Shown here: positions 39,091-49,482 of the stretch, piece by piece | Layout: every line of letters starts with the position of its first letter | Position numbering within the stretch: the first letter of the stretch is position 1 | NCBI GenBank assembly: GCA_028817895.1 | Contig: JAPPOQ010000027.1 | Location: forward strand, 34,440-98,439 | Length of the DNA: 64,000 nt | Direction of reading: 5' to 3' | DNA from: Ahrensia sp. | Lineage (GTDB): Bacteria; Pseudomonadota; Alphaproteobacteria; Rhizobiales; Rhizobiaceae | Made by a program: the position numbers and the translations under genes | Notes under the pieces: generated by a model | Told to the model about the DNA's origin: nothing | The model's database searches: none | What the model saw: the letters and a program-made list of their open reading frames with translations, nothing else

Positions 39091-40227
39091 GATCCGGTTG
39101 CCCCAGTGGCGTTCAACCAGTCCTTCCAGAGCCAGTTGAATGAGGAGCAGTTGCAGGGCGCCCGGCGCGATTTGGGTTTCGTTCAACACGTCGTCAATGT
39201 GGACCGGAGTGTGGCTCAAGGTGTCAAGCAGCTTTTCGCGATCACCGGCCTCCGGTTCGGTGTCGTCGCCATAGCTCTTGGGGCCGCCTTCGGACAGAGA
39301 ATAGGGTGATTGGTCGGCACGGCTGGTCACGGGTTCCAGCGCGTCAAGGATGTCGCGCGCCGACGTGACGAGTGTCGCCCCTTGCTTAATAAGCTGATTG
39401 GTCCCATCTGCGCGGGCATCAAGGGGAGAGCCGGGCACGGCAAACACAAGGCGTCCCATCTCATTGGCAAGCCGGGCGGAGATCAACGACCCGGATCGTT
39501 TGGCGGCTTCCACGACGACGAGACCGAGCGACAGACCGGCAACGATGCGGTTACGGCGCGGGAAATCCTGTGCTCTGGGTTTCCAGCCCAAGGGCATCTC
39601 CGAGACGAGGGCACCGCCCTGGTCAACAATTTCGCGGGCAAGTGCCTCATTCTGTGGCGGGTAGAAAACGTTGAGACCACCGGCGAAGACGGCAATCGTC
39701 GTGTGCTCCAGTGCTGCCTCATGGGCTGCGGTGTCGATGCCATGCGCGAGGCCGGAAGTGATGCTGTAACCGGCGATGCCTATGTCCTGCGCCAAGATGC
39801 GGGTGAGTTTTTGCCCAGCCACCGAGGACTTCCTTGAACCAACAATGGCAACCGAAGGCATCAGCAGGGCCTCACGCGACCCAGCGACCGACAACATCGG
39901 GGGCGGCGTGTCGCCAGCGCGCAAGCTGGGCGGGTAGTCCGGTTCTCCGAAGCAGACGAGCCGTGCATTGATCCGCTCGAGATGGTCCAACTCGGCAATT
40001 GCTTCGCTTTCGCTTGCAATTCGCGGAGGTTTGGAAGCGGTGCCGCGCCTCGCAAGTTCCGGTAGTCCTTCGAGCGCAGCTGCCGCTGTGCCAAAATGGT
40101 TGATGGCATCGAAGAAGGTCGCCGGGCCTATATTGTCGCTGCGTATGAGACGCAGCCAGGCAATGCGTTGGGCATCATCCAGCTTGATGCCGGCTGATGG
40201 CGCGAGTTCGTCGTTACCCTTTGGCAC
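39079..40227 (-). CDS. dprA: DNA-processing protein DprA
   Basis: A 382-residue DprA. An N-terminal helix-hairpin region is followed by the Rossmann-like DNA-processing domain with V-A-I-V-G-S-R-K at about residues 126-133 and [12 protein letters not shown], and by a C-terminal winged-helix domain. DprA loads RecA on incoming single-stranded DNA during natural transformation. Many alphaproteobacteria carry it without evident competence. The start is a GTG at 40227 that overlaps the end of plsY by 14 bp, so the two are coupled. Confidence 0.94.
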   Translation of the reverse strand: MPKGNDELAPSAGIKLDDAQRIAWLRLIRSDNIGPATFFDAINHFGTAAAALEGLPELARRGTASKPPRIASESEAIAELDHLERINARLVCFGEPDYPPSLRAGDTPPPMLSVAGSREALLMPSVAIVGSRKSSVAGQKLTRILAQDIGIAGYSITSGLAHGIDTAAHEAALEHTTIAVFAGGLNVFYPPQNEALAREIVDQGGALVSEMPLGWKPRAQDFPRRNRIVAGLSLGLVVVEAAKRSGSLISARLANEMGRLVFAVPGSPLDARADGTNQLIKQGATLVTSARDILDALEPVTSRADQSPYSLSEGGPKSYGDDTEPEAGDREKLLDTLSHTPVHIDDVLNETQIAPGALQLLLIQLALEGLVERHWGNRISLA

Positions 40228-40816
40228 CGATTTTGCTCTCTGTGCCCGCCAGCAGCCGGGAGATGTTTTCGCGATGCATGACGAATGAAATCAGCGTGAG
40301 CAGCCCAAACAATGCGGCTACCATCGGCAGGTCAGCGACATAGATGGCAATCGTTGAACACACCGTCGCGCACAATGCCGCAAGCGATGAGTAGCGCGTG
40401 ATCGCGGCCATACCGATCCAGACCACCGCAAATGTAAGCAGAGCTGCCCAAGAGAAAGCGAGCAGGAGGCCAACAAAGGTGGCGATGCCTTTGCCACCCC
40501 TGAAGCGCAGCCAAACCGGAAACAGATGGCCCAGAAAGGCGCCCAGTGCCGCAGGAATTGCCAAGCCAAGCAGGGCGACCGACAGCAGAACCGCGAACGT
40601 GCCCTTCAGCGCGTCGCACAAGAGTGTCGCTGCGGCGAGGCCCTTCTTTCCCGTGCGCAGAACATTGGTAGCACCGATATTACCGGAGCCGATTGTGCGA
40701 ACGTCCCCCGCACCTCCAAATCTCGTGATGAGCAGTCCAAACGGTATCGATCCAAGACCGTAGCCGAGTATGAGGGATGCCAGAGCGGCGAGAGGCGTTG
40801 CTGTTCCCGGCTCCAT
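40214..40816 (-). CDS. plsY: Glycerol-3-phosphate acyltransferase PlsY
   Basis: A 200-residue integral membrane protein with five hydrophobic segments. The conserved loops are [25 protein letters not shown] and a C-terminal H-R-E-N-I-S-R-L. PlsY transfers an acyl group from acyl phosphate to glycerol-3-phosphate, the first step of phospholipid synthesis in the inner membrane. The ATG at 40816 is preferred; the 51 upstream codons in frame lie in pyrC'. It lies 10 bp after pyrC' and overlaps dprA. Confidence 0.94.
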   Translation of the reverse strand: MEPGTATPLAALASLILGYGLGSIPFGLLITRFGGAGDVRTIGSGNIGATNVLRTGKKGLAAATLLCDALKGTFAVLLSVALLGLAIPAALGAFLGHLFPVWLRFRGGKGIATFVGLLLAFSWAALLTFAVVWIGMAAITRYSSLAALCATVCSTIAIYVADLPMVAALFGLLTLISFVMHRENISRLLAGTESKIGAKG

Positions 40817-40826
40817 GTCGATTGGC

Positions 40827-42152
40827 CTAAGCGTGGTCGGGTGTTCGTGAGAACACTGTGCGGCCTGCGACGATCGTGCGCAAGATGCGGCCCTGCATGC
40901 GGGCGCCTTCAAAAGATGTGTTGCGGGAGCGGGAACGCAGGTCTTTGTCTCGCAGCACCCATGGCTCATCCGGGTCGAACAGGATCATGTCGGCGGGTGC
41001 GCCTTCGGCAAGTCTGCCGCACTTCAGTCCGAGACGCCGAGCAGGGCTGGCCGTCAGGCATGCCAACACACGCAAGAGCGGCACGTCCTCGCTGTGATAG
41101 AGGCGCAGGCTGGCCGCAAGCAGTGATTCCAGCCCGACAGCGCCGTCTGCAGCCTCCGCGAAGGGCAGGCGCTTGGTGTCCTCGTCCTGAGGGTCGTGGT
41201 TGGATACGATGATATCGAGACTGCCATCGCGTAGAGCTTCCAACATGGCCAGCCGATCATCTTCATGCCGGAGCGGGGGAGATAATCGAAAGAAGGTACG
41301 GTAGGGGCCGATATCCTGTTCGTTGAGGGTCAGATTGGCGATCGCAGCACCGGCAGAAACGTCAAGCCCCGCATCCTTGGCCCGCTTGATGATGTCCATC
41401 GACGTTGATGTTGACAGACAGGACGCATGGTAGCGCCCACTCGTCATGGCAACGAGGCGCATGTCACGTTCAAGCGCGATGATTTCCGCCTCGCGGGGTA
41501 TTCCGGGAAGGCCGAGACGGGTGGCGGACAGGCCAGAATTCATGACGCCACCGGAAAGGCTTGGTTCCTGCGTGGCGGCCATGATGAGCGCGCCGAAATC
41601 GCCCGCATAGGTGAGGGCGCGACGCATGAGTTGGGCGTTGGCGACCGTTCTGCGGCCATCGGTGATGGCGACCGCACCTGCCTCTTTCAAAAGACCAAAC
41701 TCACTCATCTGCGAACCGCCCAGGCCTCTCGACAAGGCGGCGGCGGGCAGAATGTTAACGCGAGACTTTTCAGCCGCAGTCTGGCGTACAAATGCAACCA
41801 GAGCCGCATCGTCAATCACCGGGTCCGTGTCCGGCATCATGACAAGGCTGGTCACACCTCCGGCCGCTGCGGCCTTGCTGACAGATTTGATGGTTTCTCG
41901 ATGTTCACCGCCTGGTTCGCCAACGAAGACCCGCGAATCCACAAGACCCGGTGCTAGTACCTGTCCCTCGCAGTCTATGATCTTGAAATCGCGGCCCGCG
42001 CCGTCCCGGGGGAGGGACTTTCCAATTTTCGCGATCTTGCCCTTGCGAACAAGCACGTCACCATGGCCGTCGAACCCGCTTTCCGGGTCCAGAATGCGTG
42101 CATTGATGAACAGGCGCTCGCGCGGTGGCTTTGAGGAGATGACGCGCTTCAT
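40827..42152 (-). CDS. Dihydroorotase-like protein, non-catalytic PyrC'
   Basis: A 441-residue amidohydrolase-fold protein of the dihydroorotase group, encoded directly after pyrB with an ATGA overlap. The metal-binding D-x-H-x-H motif after the first strand is replaced: the segment reads [13 protein letters not shown] near residues 70-82. It is therefore likely inactive as a dihydroorotase. In Pseudomonas and rhizobia such PyrC' proteins form a structural complex with aspartate transcarbamoylase. A true dihydroorotase must be encoded elsewhere. plsY follows on the same transcript. Confidence 0.88.
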   Translation of the reverse strand: MKRVISSKPPRERLFINARILDPESGFDGHGDVLVRKGKIAKIGKSLPRDGAGRDFKIIDCEGQVLAPGLVDSRVFVGEPGGEHRETIKSVSKAAAAGGVTSLVMMPDTDPVIDDAALVAFVRQTAAEKSRVNILPAAALSRGLGGSQMSEFGLLKEAGAVAITDGRRTVANAQLMRRALTYAGDFGALIMAATQEPSLSGGVMNSGLSATRLGLPGIPREAEIIALERDMRLVAMTSGRYHASCLSTSTSMDIIKRAKDAGLDVSAGAAIANLTLNEQDIGPYRTFFRLSPPLRHEDDRLAMLEALRDGSLDIIVSNHDPQDEDTKRLPFAEAADGAVGLESLLAASLRLYHSEDVPLLRVLACLTASPARRLGLKCGRLAEGAPADMILFDPDEPWVLRDKDLRSRSRNTSFEGARMQGRILRTIVAGRTVFSRTPDHA

Positions 42153-43141
42153 GTCGTGGTCTCACCAGGCGCTGCTATGGCCTCCATGACCGCCATACGA
42201 ACCGCCACGCCCATTTCGACCTGTTCGAAGATTACGCTTTGAACACCGTCAGCAATGTCTGAAGCGATTTCTACGCCGCGATTCATCGGGGCAGGGTGCA
42301 TCACAATGGCATCTTTGTTTGCAAGTGCAACGCGCTCGGCATTGAGCCCGAAGAAGCGGTAATATTCGCGCAGTGAAGGAACGAATGCACCCGCCATTCG
42401 CTCCACCTGTAGACGAAGCATCATGATCACGTCGCAGCCTGGAAGTCCCTTCTCCATGCTACGATAGGCCTTCACGCCAAGCCCCTCGATGCCCGACGGG
42501 AGCAAAGTTGATGGTGCGATCACACGCACCTGGGCGCCAAGTGCGTTGAGCAGATGGATGTTCGAACGGGCCACGCGCGAATGGGCAATATCGCCACAGA
42601 TCGCCACTGTCAGCCCCTCGATGCGACCTTTGCTGCGCCGGATCGTCAATGCGTCCAGCAAGGCCTGGGTGGGATGTTCATGGGCACCGTCTCCGGCATT
42701 GATAACCCCGCAATCCACCTTTTGAGCCAGCAGCTCTGCGGTTCCGGCAGCGCTGTGGCGGACCACAAGCAAATCGGGCCGCATCGCATTCAGGGTGAGT
42801 GCCGTGTCGAGCAATGTCTCCCCTTTTTTCACGGAGGAGTGGGCGATGGCCATATTGACCACATCCATGCCGAGGCGTTTGCCCGCAATTTCGAAAGATG
42901 ACTGCGTTCGGGTCGAATTTTCGAAGAAGAGATTGATGAGTGTGCGGCCTTCAAGGCGTGGTCTTGCCTTCTTCGCCTGGCGCGAGACCGCGATCATGTC
43001 CTCAGCTTTGTCGAGCAGATGGGTGATCTGAAACGGTTGAAGACCTTCAATACCCAGCAGATGATCGAGCTTAAAGGGCGGCTGACGAAACGCTTTGGCG
43101 GCCGTTTCGTCGATCCGGAGATTTTGATTATCGCTGCTCAT
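42149..43141 (-). CDS. pyrB: Aspartate carbamoyltransferase catalytic subunit
   Basis: A 330-residue ATCase. Carbamoyl phosphate-binding S-T-R-T-Q-S-S-F lies at about residues 75-82, H-P-T-Q near residue 155, and the aspartate-binding loop R-L-Q-V-E-R near residue 240. It makes carbamoyl aspartate in pyrimidine synthesis. The ATG at 43141 (M-S-S-D-N) is preferred; 43162 (M-P-Y-T-E) is possible. The stop overlaps the start of pyrC' (ATGA), consistent with a PyrB-PyrC' complex. aidB is divergent, 139 bp away. Confidence 0.95.
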   Translation of the reverse strand: MSSDNQNLRIDETAAKAFRQPPFKLDHLLGIEGLQPFQITHLLDKAEDMIAVSRQAKKARPRLEGRTLINLFFENSTRTQSSFEIAGKRLGMDVVNMAIAHSSVKKGETLLDTALTLNAMRPDLLVVRHSAAGTAELLAQKVDCGVINAGDGAHEHPTQALLDALTIRRSKGRIEGLTVAICGDIAHSRVARSNIHLLNALGAQVRVIAPSTLLPSGIEGLGVKAYRSMEKGLPGCDVIMMLRLQVERMAGAFVPSLREYYRFFGLNAERVALANKDAIVMHPAPMNRGVEIASDIADGVQSVIFEQVEMGVAVRMAVMEAIAAPGETTT

Positions 43142-43280
43142 CAAAGCCTCTGTGTATGGCATATCTGGCCACAGACAAGAGGCGCATGCACACAAATTGG
43201 GGACGCCGCGAATTCGCGCACTTGCCGTGCCGCAAAGGGCGCGCCAATCTATGGTCGGCTCAGAGATGCGGCGACTCACC

Positions 43281-44897
43281 ATGACCAACCAATCCCCGAC
43301 TTTTGCCGGGCACAATGCCTATGCCAATGATGGCGTTCTGCGCCTGCTGTCGAAATCCTTGTCGCAGGAAACACTGGCCGACATCTCCGCTCACGGCCAA
43401 TGGGTTGGATCAGCCGAAGCGCAGGAACTGGCCAGAATGGCCAATGACAATCCGCCAAAGCTGCGCACCGTCGACCCCAAAGGCGAAAGGGTTGATGTGG
43501 TTGAGTTTCACCCGGCCTATCATGCTTTAATGCGTCGGGGCGCAGCGGTCGGGCTTAATGCCTCGATCTGGGAAACCAATGAGGCAGAGAAAGGTGTGCG
43601 CAATGTCGCGCGTGCTGTGCGCTTCATGCTCACCTCGCAGCTGGAGAATGGGCATCTTTGCCCGCTGACAATGACAAACGCCTCGGTTGCGCCGCTGCTT
43701 TCGGCGACCACGCTCATGCGCGACTGGACACCCAAGATCGTGTGCCGACACTATGACTCCGCGCAACGACCGCCATCGCAAAAAAATGCGTTGACGATCG
43801 GAATGGGCATGACCGAACGTCAGGGCGGCTCGGATGTGCGCGCCAACACCAGCCGGGCGATCCGCGGCAATCAGGGCGGCTGGCGCATTCAAGGCGAGAA
43901 GTGGTTTTTCTCCGCACCCATGTGCGACGCTTTTCTCATTTTGGCGCAAACCGAAGGTGGCTTGTCGTGTTTCCTGATTCCGAGGTTGTTGCCGGATGGG
44001 ACCAATAATGGCATTCGGCTTCAGCGTCTCAAAGACAAACTTGGCAATCGGTCCAACGCTTCATCTGAAGTGAAGTTCGAAAACACGCTGGCCATGTTGA
44101 TTGGCGAAGAAGGGGCAGGGGTTCGCACGATTCTGGAAATGGTCACTTTGACTCGGCTGGATTGCAGCGTCGGGCAGGCAGGTTTGATGCGCACGGCATT
44201 GGCGGAAACCGTCCATCACACGCGCTATCGCTCAACCTTTGGCAAGAAATTGATCGACCAGCCTATCATGACACGCGTTCTCGCGGATTTGACCCTCGAT
44301 GTTGCGGCTGCGCAGGCTTTGTCCCTCCGGCTGGCACGCAGCTTCGACCTTGCGACAAGCGTTCCCGAGCACAACGCCTATGCCCGCATTCTCACTCCGG
44401 CTGTGAAGTACTGGGTCTGCAAAATCGCGCCAGCATTGATTTATGAGTGTATGGAGAGCCTGGGCGGCAACGGCTACATTGAAGAAAACAACATGCCGCG
44501 CTGGTATCGCGAAGCGCCGCTGAATGCGATCTGGGAAGGATCGGGCAACATCATGTGTCTGGATGTTTTGCGCGCAATCCGCAAACAGCCAGAAATGCTG
44601 CAAAGCGTCCTCGACGGGCTGGCCGAGGATCTGGGGGACGCTGCCAAGCAGACCATTGATGTGTTGCATATCGCCGCGGATATGGCGCTGGAAGATGAAG
44701 GATCGGCCCGCATCTTTACTGAGCAACTGGCGCTCACTGCCGCGGCAGCTGAAATGCGGCGCAGCCTGCCTTCAGACATCGCGGAAGCCTTCATTGAATC
44801 ACGGCTGGGCCGACCATGGCGGCACACCTATGGCATGATGGATTCGCGCTACAATGCTCGCTCCATCGTGGATTTCGCCTTCCTTGAAGCGGCTTAG
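43281..44897 (+). CDS. aidB: Acyl-CoA dehydrogenase, AidB type
   Basis: A 538-residue flavoprotein of the AidB branch of acyl-CoA dehydrogenases. It has [26 protein letters not shown], and [27 protein letters not shown] segments. AidB binds FAD and DNA and is part of the adaptive response to alkylation in E. coli; a catalytic substrate is not established. ATG at 43281 is preferred (43266 also possible). The stop codon TAG is formed at the left end of the MITE-like element. Confidence 0.92.
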   Translation: MTNQSPTFAGHNAYANDGVLRLLSKSLSQETLADISAHGQWVGSAEAQELARMANDNPPKLRTVDPKGERVDVVEFHPAYHALMRRGAAVGLNASIWETNEAEKGVRNVARAVRFMLTSQLENGHLCPLTMTNASVAPLLSATTLMRDWTPKIVCRHYDSAQRPPSQKNALTIGMGMTERQGGSDVRANTSRAIRGNQGGWRIQGEKWFFSAPMCDAFLILAQTEGGLSCFLIPRLLPDGTNNGIRLQRLKDKLGNRSNASSEVKFENTLAMLIGEEGAGVRTILEMVTLTRLDCSVGQAGLMRTALAETVHHTRYRSTFGKKLIDQPIMTRVLADLTLDVAAAQALSLRLARSFDLATSVPEHNAYARILTPAVKYWVCKIAPALIYECMESLGGNGYIEENNMPRWYREAPLNAIWEGSGNIMCLDVLRAIRKQPEMLQSVLDGLAEDLGDAAKQTIDVLHIAADMALEDEGSARIFTEQLALTAAAAEMRRSLPSDIAEAFIESRLGRPWRHTYGMMDSRYNARSIVDFAFLEAA

Positions 44898-45227
44898 AGC
44901 AAGTCTCGCCCCGATTGAAGCAGTTTGATGGGATGGATTTTTCGATCTGGCAAGGAGAACACCGCAGAGCGATGCTGAGCATCGCGCGAGGATTTCGACG
45001 CCGCCAGAGCGACAAAAGACACCCAAGCAAATCGTATGCAAAGCAATGAAAAGTAATTTGCAATCGTTTGAACTTGTTTCTTTGCCCCCTGACTGGGTTG
45101 CGCCCATATCCGCAAAGCGCCTTGTGGTGCCCGCACCACTGGTGCCCGCACCACGGCGTCGCACGCGCCTTGTCATGTCACAAATTCACTGCGCTCAAAC
45201 GACTCAATCGGGGCGAGACTTGCTCTA
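44895..45227. mobile_element. MITE-like element with perfect 24-bp terminal inverted repeats, copy 1
   Basis: The first 24 bases (TAGAGCAAGTCTCGCC...ATTGA) are the exact reverse complement of the last 24 (45204-45227). The 333-bp element has no gene, so it would depend on a transposase in trans. Inside are short hairpins (GCGATGC-TGA-GCATCGC near 44969-44985; GTGGTGC-CC-GCACCAC at 45124-45139, duplicated next to it). A 99-bp stretch matching its left end, about 95 of 99 identical, occurs at 63902-64000. It fills most of the 439-bp gap between aidB and the DUF6105 gene; the remaining 109 bp (45228-45336) hold nothing recognisable. Confidence 0.88.
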
Positions 45228-45336
45228 AGAGGCTGCGCATCGAGCGCGCCCGTTAACCTTAAAGAAGAGTTAGCGTTGTCGCACACAGGTGGTGCAGGCA
45301 GGATGGTGATCCAGATTGAAACCCGGCGCCCTCCAG

Positions 45337-45657
45337 ATGCGGCTATTTCTCATATTGTGGATCGGACCACTGGCGCTGCTTGGGCTTTGGTATGGCCTTT
45401 CTGTCAACGACATCAATTTCGGCTATTTGATCCTGTCGCGCGAGATCCACGATCAGGTCTTTGAAATTTACGGAAACATTTTGGGCATGGAACCGGAGGC
45501 GCTGCCGCCGCTTCTGTTGCGCGCCATCATCGTCGATACGCTGCTGGTTCTGGCATTCATCGCGTTCAGGCGTCGCAAGACCCTCATTCCCTGGATCAAG
45601 GCCCGGTTCAACCGTCGCGCACTGCCCGAAGCCGGTCCAGTGCCGACTGTAAAATGA
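45337..45657 (+). CDS. DUF6105 family membrane protein
   Basis: A 106-residue protein. An N-terminal membrane helix (L-F-L-I-L-W-I-G-P-L-A-L-L-G-L-W-Y-G-L) is followed by a periplasmic loop S-R-E-I-H-D-Q-V-F-E-I-Y-G-N-I-L-G, a second helix (L-L-V-L-A-F-I-A-F) and a basic tail R-R-R-K-T. This layout matches a rhizobial family of unknown function (DUF6105). The ATG at 45337 is preferred over a TTG at 45316. The 3' end overlaps the 3' end of ruvX by 50 bp on the opposite strand. Confidence 0.78.
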   Translation: MRLFLILWIGPLALLGLWYGLSVNDINFGYLILSREIHDQVFEIYGNILGMEPEALPPLLLRAIIVDTLLVLAFIAFRRRKTLIPWIKARFNRRALPEAGPVPTVK

Positions 45658-46087
45658 CGCCTGCTGCCAGCGCGTCAATTTTCGCAGCCCTTTTTGCCCG
45701 GCTCATATTTGCCCCACGCATGGCCTGATCTGCCTCGAATGTAGACAGTCTCTCATCTTGCAATAGCACTGGCAGGTCGCTCAGCGCGAACAGGTTGCGC
45801 ACAAATGCGCGGGTGGATTGTGCTCGAGGCCCCTCTGAGCCATCCATGTTGAGCGGCAACCCGATGATCAGCCCCTTCACGTCTTCTGTCCTTGCATAAC
45901 CGAGCAACTCTTGTGCGTCTTGGGTGAATTTGGTGCGCATTAGAGTTCGCACGGGAGAGGCGATGGCCCATGACGAATCGGATATCGCAAGGCCAATCGT
46001 TTTCGTGCCCGGATCAAGACCAAGCAGGCGCCCTTCGCCTTGCAATCGGCCAACAAACTCTTCCACAGTGAGAGCAGACAACGCCAT
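45608..46087 (-). CDS. ruvX: Holliday junction resolvase-like RuvX (YqgF)
   Basis: A 159-residue RNase H-fold protein. It has [15 protein letters not shown] at about residues 23-37, G-L-P-L-N-M-D-G near residue 76, and D-E-R-L-S-T near residue 110, the RuvX/YqgF catalytic set. The family acts in 16S rRNA 5' maturation and possibly Holliday junction processing. It is divergent from the UPF0173 hydrolase gene, 30 bp away, an arrangement leaving little room for promoters. Confidence 0.93.
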   Translation of the reverse strand: MALSALTVEEFVGRLQGEGRLLGLDPGTKTIGLAISDSSWAIASPVRTLMRTKFTQDAQELLGYARTEDVKGLIIGLPLNMDGSEGPRAQSTRAFVRNLFALSDLPVLLQDERLSTFEADQAMRGANMSRAKRAAKIDALAAGVILQSALDRLRAVRDG

Positions 46088-46117
46088 GAGGCGCTCTTAC
46101 AGATTGCGGGGCACAAG

Positions 46118-46819
46118 ATGAAGCTGACATTTCTGGGCCATTCGGCCTTTTACATTCAAACCGACAAAGCGCGCATCCTTATCGACCCGTTTCTGACCGG
46201 CAATCCGGTCTTTGACGAGGAAAGCCGTTCGTCAGCGCTTGAGGGATTGACACATATTGCGCTCACCCACGGACATGCCGATCATGTTGGTGATACAATC
46301 GATATTGCGAAAGCAACCGGTGCAACGGTGATCGCAAACGCCGATCTGGCAACCTGGCTTTCAAAGAAGGGCGTGGAAAACGTCGATCCCGGCAATACTG
46401 GCGGGACGGTCCACCACAAGGGTTTTTCGATGACCTGGGTGCAGGCTTTTCATTCAAGTGCGAGCCAGGACGAAGATGGTGTTTCGCATGATCTGGGGTT
46501 GCCGAACGGACTGGTGTTTCATTTTGAAGATGGCCCGACGCTCTACCACATGGGTGATACGGACATTTTCGGCGACATGGCGCTGATCGAAGAGCTTCAC
46601 AATCCGCAGATCGGCATCGTGCCGATTGGTGATCGTTTCACCATGGGCGGTGCTGTGGCTGCACTTGCCTGCAAGCGCTACTTCAACTTTGAAACGATCA
46701 TTCCCTGCCATTTCGGGACATTTCCGATCATCGACCAGACTGCGGACCTGTTTCTGGAAGCGATGGACGGTGCCGAGACGGTTAAGGTGATGGATCCCAA
46801 TACGAGCATGGATTTTTGA
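46118..46819 (+). CDS. UPF0173 metal-dependent hydrolase
   Basis: A 233-residue metallo-beta-lactamase-fold protein of the UPF0173 group. The metal-binding motif [11 protein letters not shown] is near residues 47-57, and other ligands lie in A-F-H-S-S, M-G-D-T-D and the C-terminal P-C-H-F-G-T. The substrate is unknown. The frame extends back to 46040 inside ruvX, but the ATG at 46118 (M-K-L-T-F-L-G-H-S) is the family start. gatC follows 115 bp later. Confidence 0.92.
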   Translation: MKLTFLGHSAFYIQTDKARILIDPFLTGNPVFDEESRSSALEGLTHIALTHGHADHVGDTIDIAKATGATVIANADLATWLSKKGVENVDPGNTGGTVHHKGFSMTWVQAFHSSASQDEDGVSHDLGLPNGLVFHFEDGPTLYHMGDTDIFGDMALIEELHNPQIGIVPIGDRFTMGGAVAALACKRYFNFETIIPCHFGTFPIIDQTADLFLEAMDGAETVKVMDPNTSMDF

Positions 46820-46934
46820 GACGCCGCGGTTTGCGCCAAGCTTTCCTGGTCATGCGTTGCAGCCCGCTTCACGCTTGGCTATAGCGGCAACAACCATGCT
46901 GATCTTGCAGTTCCGCTGAGGCAGATGAGGGCCC

Positions 46935-47222
46935 ATGTCCGTCGATCAATCCACCGTCAAGCGCGTTGCAAAGCTGGCGCGCATCGCTATCACCGACAAT
47001 CGGGCCGAAGAACTGCGCGACGAGTTAAACACCATTTTGGGCTTTGTTGAACAATTGGACGAAGTGGATGTGGACGGGGTTGAACCCATGACATCGGTGG
47101 TGGACTTCGACATGAAGAAGCGCGCCGATACCGTAAATGATGGCGAAATTGCCGACGATGTGACGGCCAATGCGCCCGCCAAGGATGAGCATTTCTTCAT
47201 GGTGCCGAAGGTGGTCGAGTAA
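46935..47222 (+). CDS. gatC: Asp-tRNA(Asn)/Glu-tRNA(Gln) amidotransferase subunit C
   Basis: A 95-residue GatC, full length: V-A-K-L-A-R-I near the N-terminus, [12 protein letters not shown], and a C-terminal [12 protein letters not shown]. It stabilises the GatA subunit in GatCAB, which converts Glu-tRNA(Gln) and Asp-tRNA(Asn) to the amidated forms. It has a GATGAGGG ribosome binding site and is followed by gatA after 56 bp. Confidence 0.96.
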   Translation: MSVDQSTVKRVAKLARIAITDNRAEELRDELNTILGFVEQLDEVDVDGVEPMTSVVDFDMKKRADTVNDGEIADDVTANAPAKDEHFFMVPKVVE

Positions 47223-47278
47223 ATTTCGATCAAAACACAACGCCGCTACGCACCCCGACAAGCAAGACAAGAGCAAAC

Positions 47279-48808
47279 ATGACCGATCTGACCGATCTCA
47301 CCCTTGCCCAGGCGCGCAAAAGGCTGGCCGACAAGGATGTCTCTGCCAGCGAACTCACCGACGCGTATCTCGCCGCCATCAGCGAACGCAATGGTGCTCT
47401 CAACGCCTACATCTCGGTCACCGAGGATATCGCGCGGGAAGGCGCCGTTGCGTCAGACAAGCGTATTGCAGAAGGGACCGCCGGACCACTTGAGGGCATC
47501 CCGCTGGGTGTCAAAGACCTTTACGCCACGAAGGGTACACACACACAGGCGTGCTCGCACATCCTCGACGGATTCAAACCGCCTTATGAGTCCACCGTAA
47601 CCCAAAATCTGTGGGACGCTGGGGCAGTGATGCTCGGCAAACTCAACATGGACGAGTTCGCAATGGGTTCGTCCAACGAGACGTCTCATTACGGCCCGGT
47701 CGTGAACCCTTGGCAGCGCGATTTGATGAATGTCGCGGTTCGCAGTGAAGGCGGGGATGTTGGGACCATCGAGTCCCCTCCCAAAGACGACACGCCATTG
47801 GTGCCCGGCGGATCGTCGGGCGGGTCGGCTGCTGCTGTGGCCGCCCGGCTTTGCGTCGCTGCGACTGCCTCAGACACTGGCGGATCGATCAGACAACCCG
47901 CGGCCTTTACCGGCACAGTGGGGGTCAAACCAACCTATGGCCGCTGTTCCCGCTGGGGTATGGTGGCTTTTGCTTCGTCGCTTGATCAAGCCGGTCCAAT
48001 CGCTCGTACCGTGGAAGATGCGGCCTTGATGCTCAACGTGATGGCATCGCCCGACGCGAAGGACACAACCTGCGTGGACCGCCCAGTGCCGGACTATACG
48101 GCGACCATCGGCGACAGCATCAAAGGCATGACCATCGGCATTCCTCGCGAATATCGCATTGACGGTATGGCGGAGGAGATTGACGGTCTGTGGTCTCAGG
48201 GTATCGCATGGCTGAAGGATGCCGGAGCCAATATCGTCGATATCTCCTTGCCGCACACGAAATATGCGCTTCCGGCCTATTACATCGTTGCGCCCGCCGA
48301 GGCGTCCTCCAACCTCGCCCGCTATGATGGTGTGCGATACGGCTTGCGGGTTGATGGCAGCGATATCACTGACATGTATGAAAAGACCCGCGCCGCCGGT
48401 TTTGGAGACGAGGTGCAGCGGCGCATTTTGATCGGCACCTATGTGCTGAGCGCCGGGTTTTATGATGCTTACTATACAAAGGCACAAAAGGTTCGCACGC
48501 TGATCAAGCACGACTTTGAGATGGCCTATGCAGACGGTGTAGACTGCATTTTGACGCCCGCTACTCCTTCGGCGGCCTTTCCAATTGGCGACAAGGAAAT
48601 GGCAGCCGATCCGGTGAAGATGTATCTCAATGATGTGTTCACCGTCACGGTCAATATGGCCGGACTGCCCGGCATCGCAGTGCCGGCTGGCCTGTCGGTG
48701 GAAGGTTTGCCGCTTGGGTTGCAACTGATCGGCAAGCCATTTGAGGAAAGCGATCTGTTTCGCGTGGGCAGCGTGATCGAGGCCAATGCTGGGCATTTCG
48801 CGCCCTGA
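47279..48808 (+). CDS. gatA: Asp-tRNA(Asn)/Glu-tRNA(Gln) amidotransferase subunit A
   Basis: A 509-residue amidase. The catalytic Ser-cisSer-Lys set is visible in G-V-K-D-L-Y near residue 80, [10 protein letters not shown] and [10 protein letters not shown]. It releases ammonia from glutamine for GatB. Between V-V-N-P-W (about residue 145) and V-P-G-G-S-S-G-G (about 173) lies a segment some 18 residues longer than in most GatA proteins, rich in D, E, S and P. gatB, often next in this operon, is not present; purN is convergent 14 bp downstream. Confidence 0.96.
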   Translation: MTDLTDLTLAQARKRLADKDVSASELTDAYLAAISERNGALNAYISVTEDIAREGAVASDKRIAEGTAGPLEGIPLGVKDLYATKGTHTQACSHILDGFKPPYESTVTQNLWDAGAVMLGKLNMDEFAMGSSNETSHYGPVVNPWQRDLMNVAVRSEGGDVGTIESPPKDDTPLVPGGSSGGSAAAVAARLCVAATASDTGGSIRQPAAFTGTVGVKPTYGRCSRWGMVAFASSLDQAGPIARTVEDAALMLNVMASPDAKDTTCVDRPVPDYTATIGDSIKGMTIGIPREYRIDGMAEEIDGLWSQGIAWLKDAGANIVDISLPHTKYALPAYYIVAPAEASSNLARYDGVRYGLRVDGSDITDMYEKTRAAGFGDEVQRRILIGTYVLSAGFYDAYYTKAQKVRTLIKHDFEMAYADGVDCILTPATPSAAFPIGDKEMAADPVKMYLNDVFTVTVNMAGLPGIAVPAGLSVEGLPLGLQLIGKPFEESDLFRVGSVIEANAGHFAP

Positions 48809-48822
48809 TCGGCGCGCAGCGA

Positions 48823-49482
48823 TCAGCGGTCCGTTTGCTTGGGGAAATAAGCGACGTCGTCAGCTGTGACGTCCATATCGGCAACCTCTGCGCTCCCGGC
48901 CCAGCGAATGCGGCGCTCGGCGATGAGCCGCAAAGCGTTGGGATAAAGACGGTGCTCCGCATCCAGCACCCGGTCTCCGAGAGCCTGCGCATCCTCGCCG
49001 GGGATCACCTGTACAGCGGCCTGAGCGATGATCGGTCCTGAATCCAGTTCCGCAGTTACGAAATGAACCGTGCAGCCGTGAATGCGGCATCCACGTTCCA
49101 AAACACGTTCATGCGTGTCGACACCTCGAAATGACGGAAGCAGGCTTGGATGGATGTTGATGATGCGCCCGCGCCATTCATTGATGAAGCTTTCGGTCAA
49201 TATGCGCATATAGCCGCCGAGGCAGACCATCTCTGCCTCGCATTCCCTCAATGTCTTGGCAATCTCCGCTTCATGCTCCTCACGCGTTTCAAAGTCCTTG
49301 TGGTCGATCACGCGGATTGGAATGTCATGCTCTTGCGCCAAATCGAGGCCGGGGACGTTTGGCCTGTTGGAAATGACCATCACAAGTTCGGCGGGATAGT
49401 CAGGATCAATGGCAGCCCTAGCGAGTGCGCCCATATTCGTTCCGCGGCCTGAAATCAAAACGGCAGTCTTCAGTTTCGTCAC
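48823..49482 (-). CDS. purN: Phosphoribosylglycinamide formyltransferase
   Basis: A 219-residue GAR transformylase. It has the phosphate-binding start [10 protein letters not shown], the catalytic region [10 protein letters not shown] and the H-x-V-x8-D segment [13 protein letters not shown]. It uses 10-formyl-tetrahydrofolate in purine synthesis. The start is a GTG at 49482 that overlaps the purM stop codon as GTGA, so translation is coupled to purM. Confidence 0.95.
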   Translation of the reverse strand: MTKLKTAVLISGRGTNMGALARAAIDPDYPAELVMVISNRPNVPGLDLAQEHDIPIRVIDHKDFETREEHEAEIAKTLRECEAEMVCLGGYMRILTESFINEWRGRIINIHPSLLPSFRGVDTHERVLERGCRIHGCTVHFVTAELDSGPIIAQAAVQVIPGEDAQALGDRVLDAEHRLYPNALRLIAERRIRWAGSAEVADMDVTADDVAYFPKQTDR

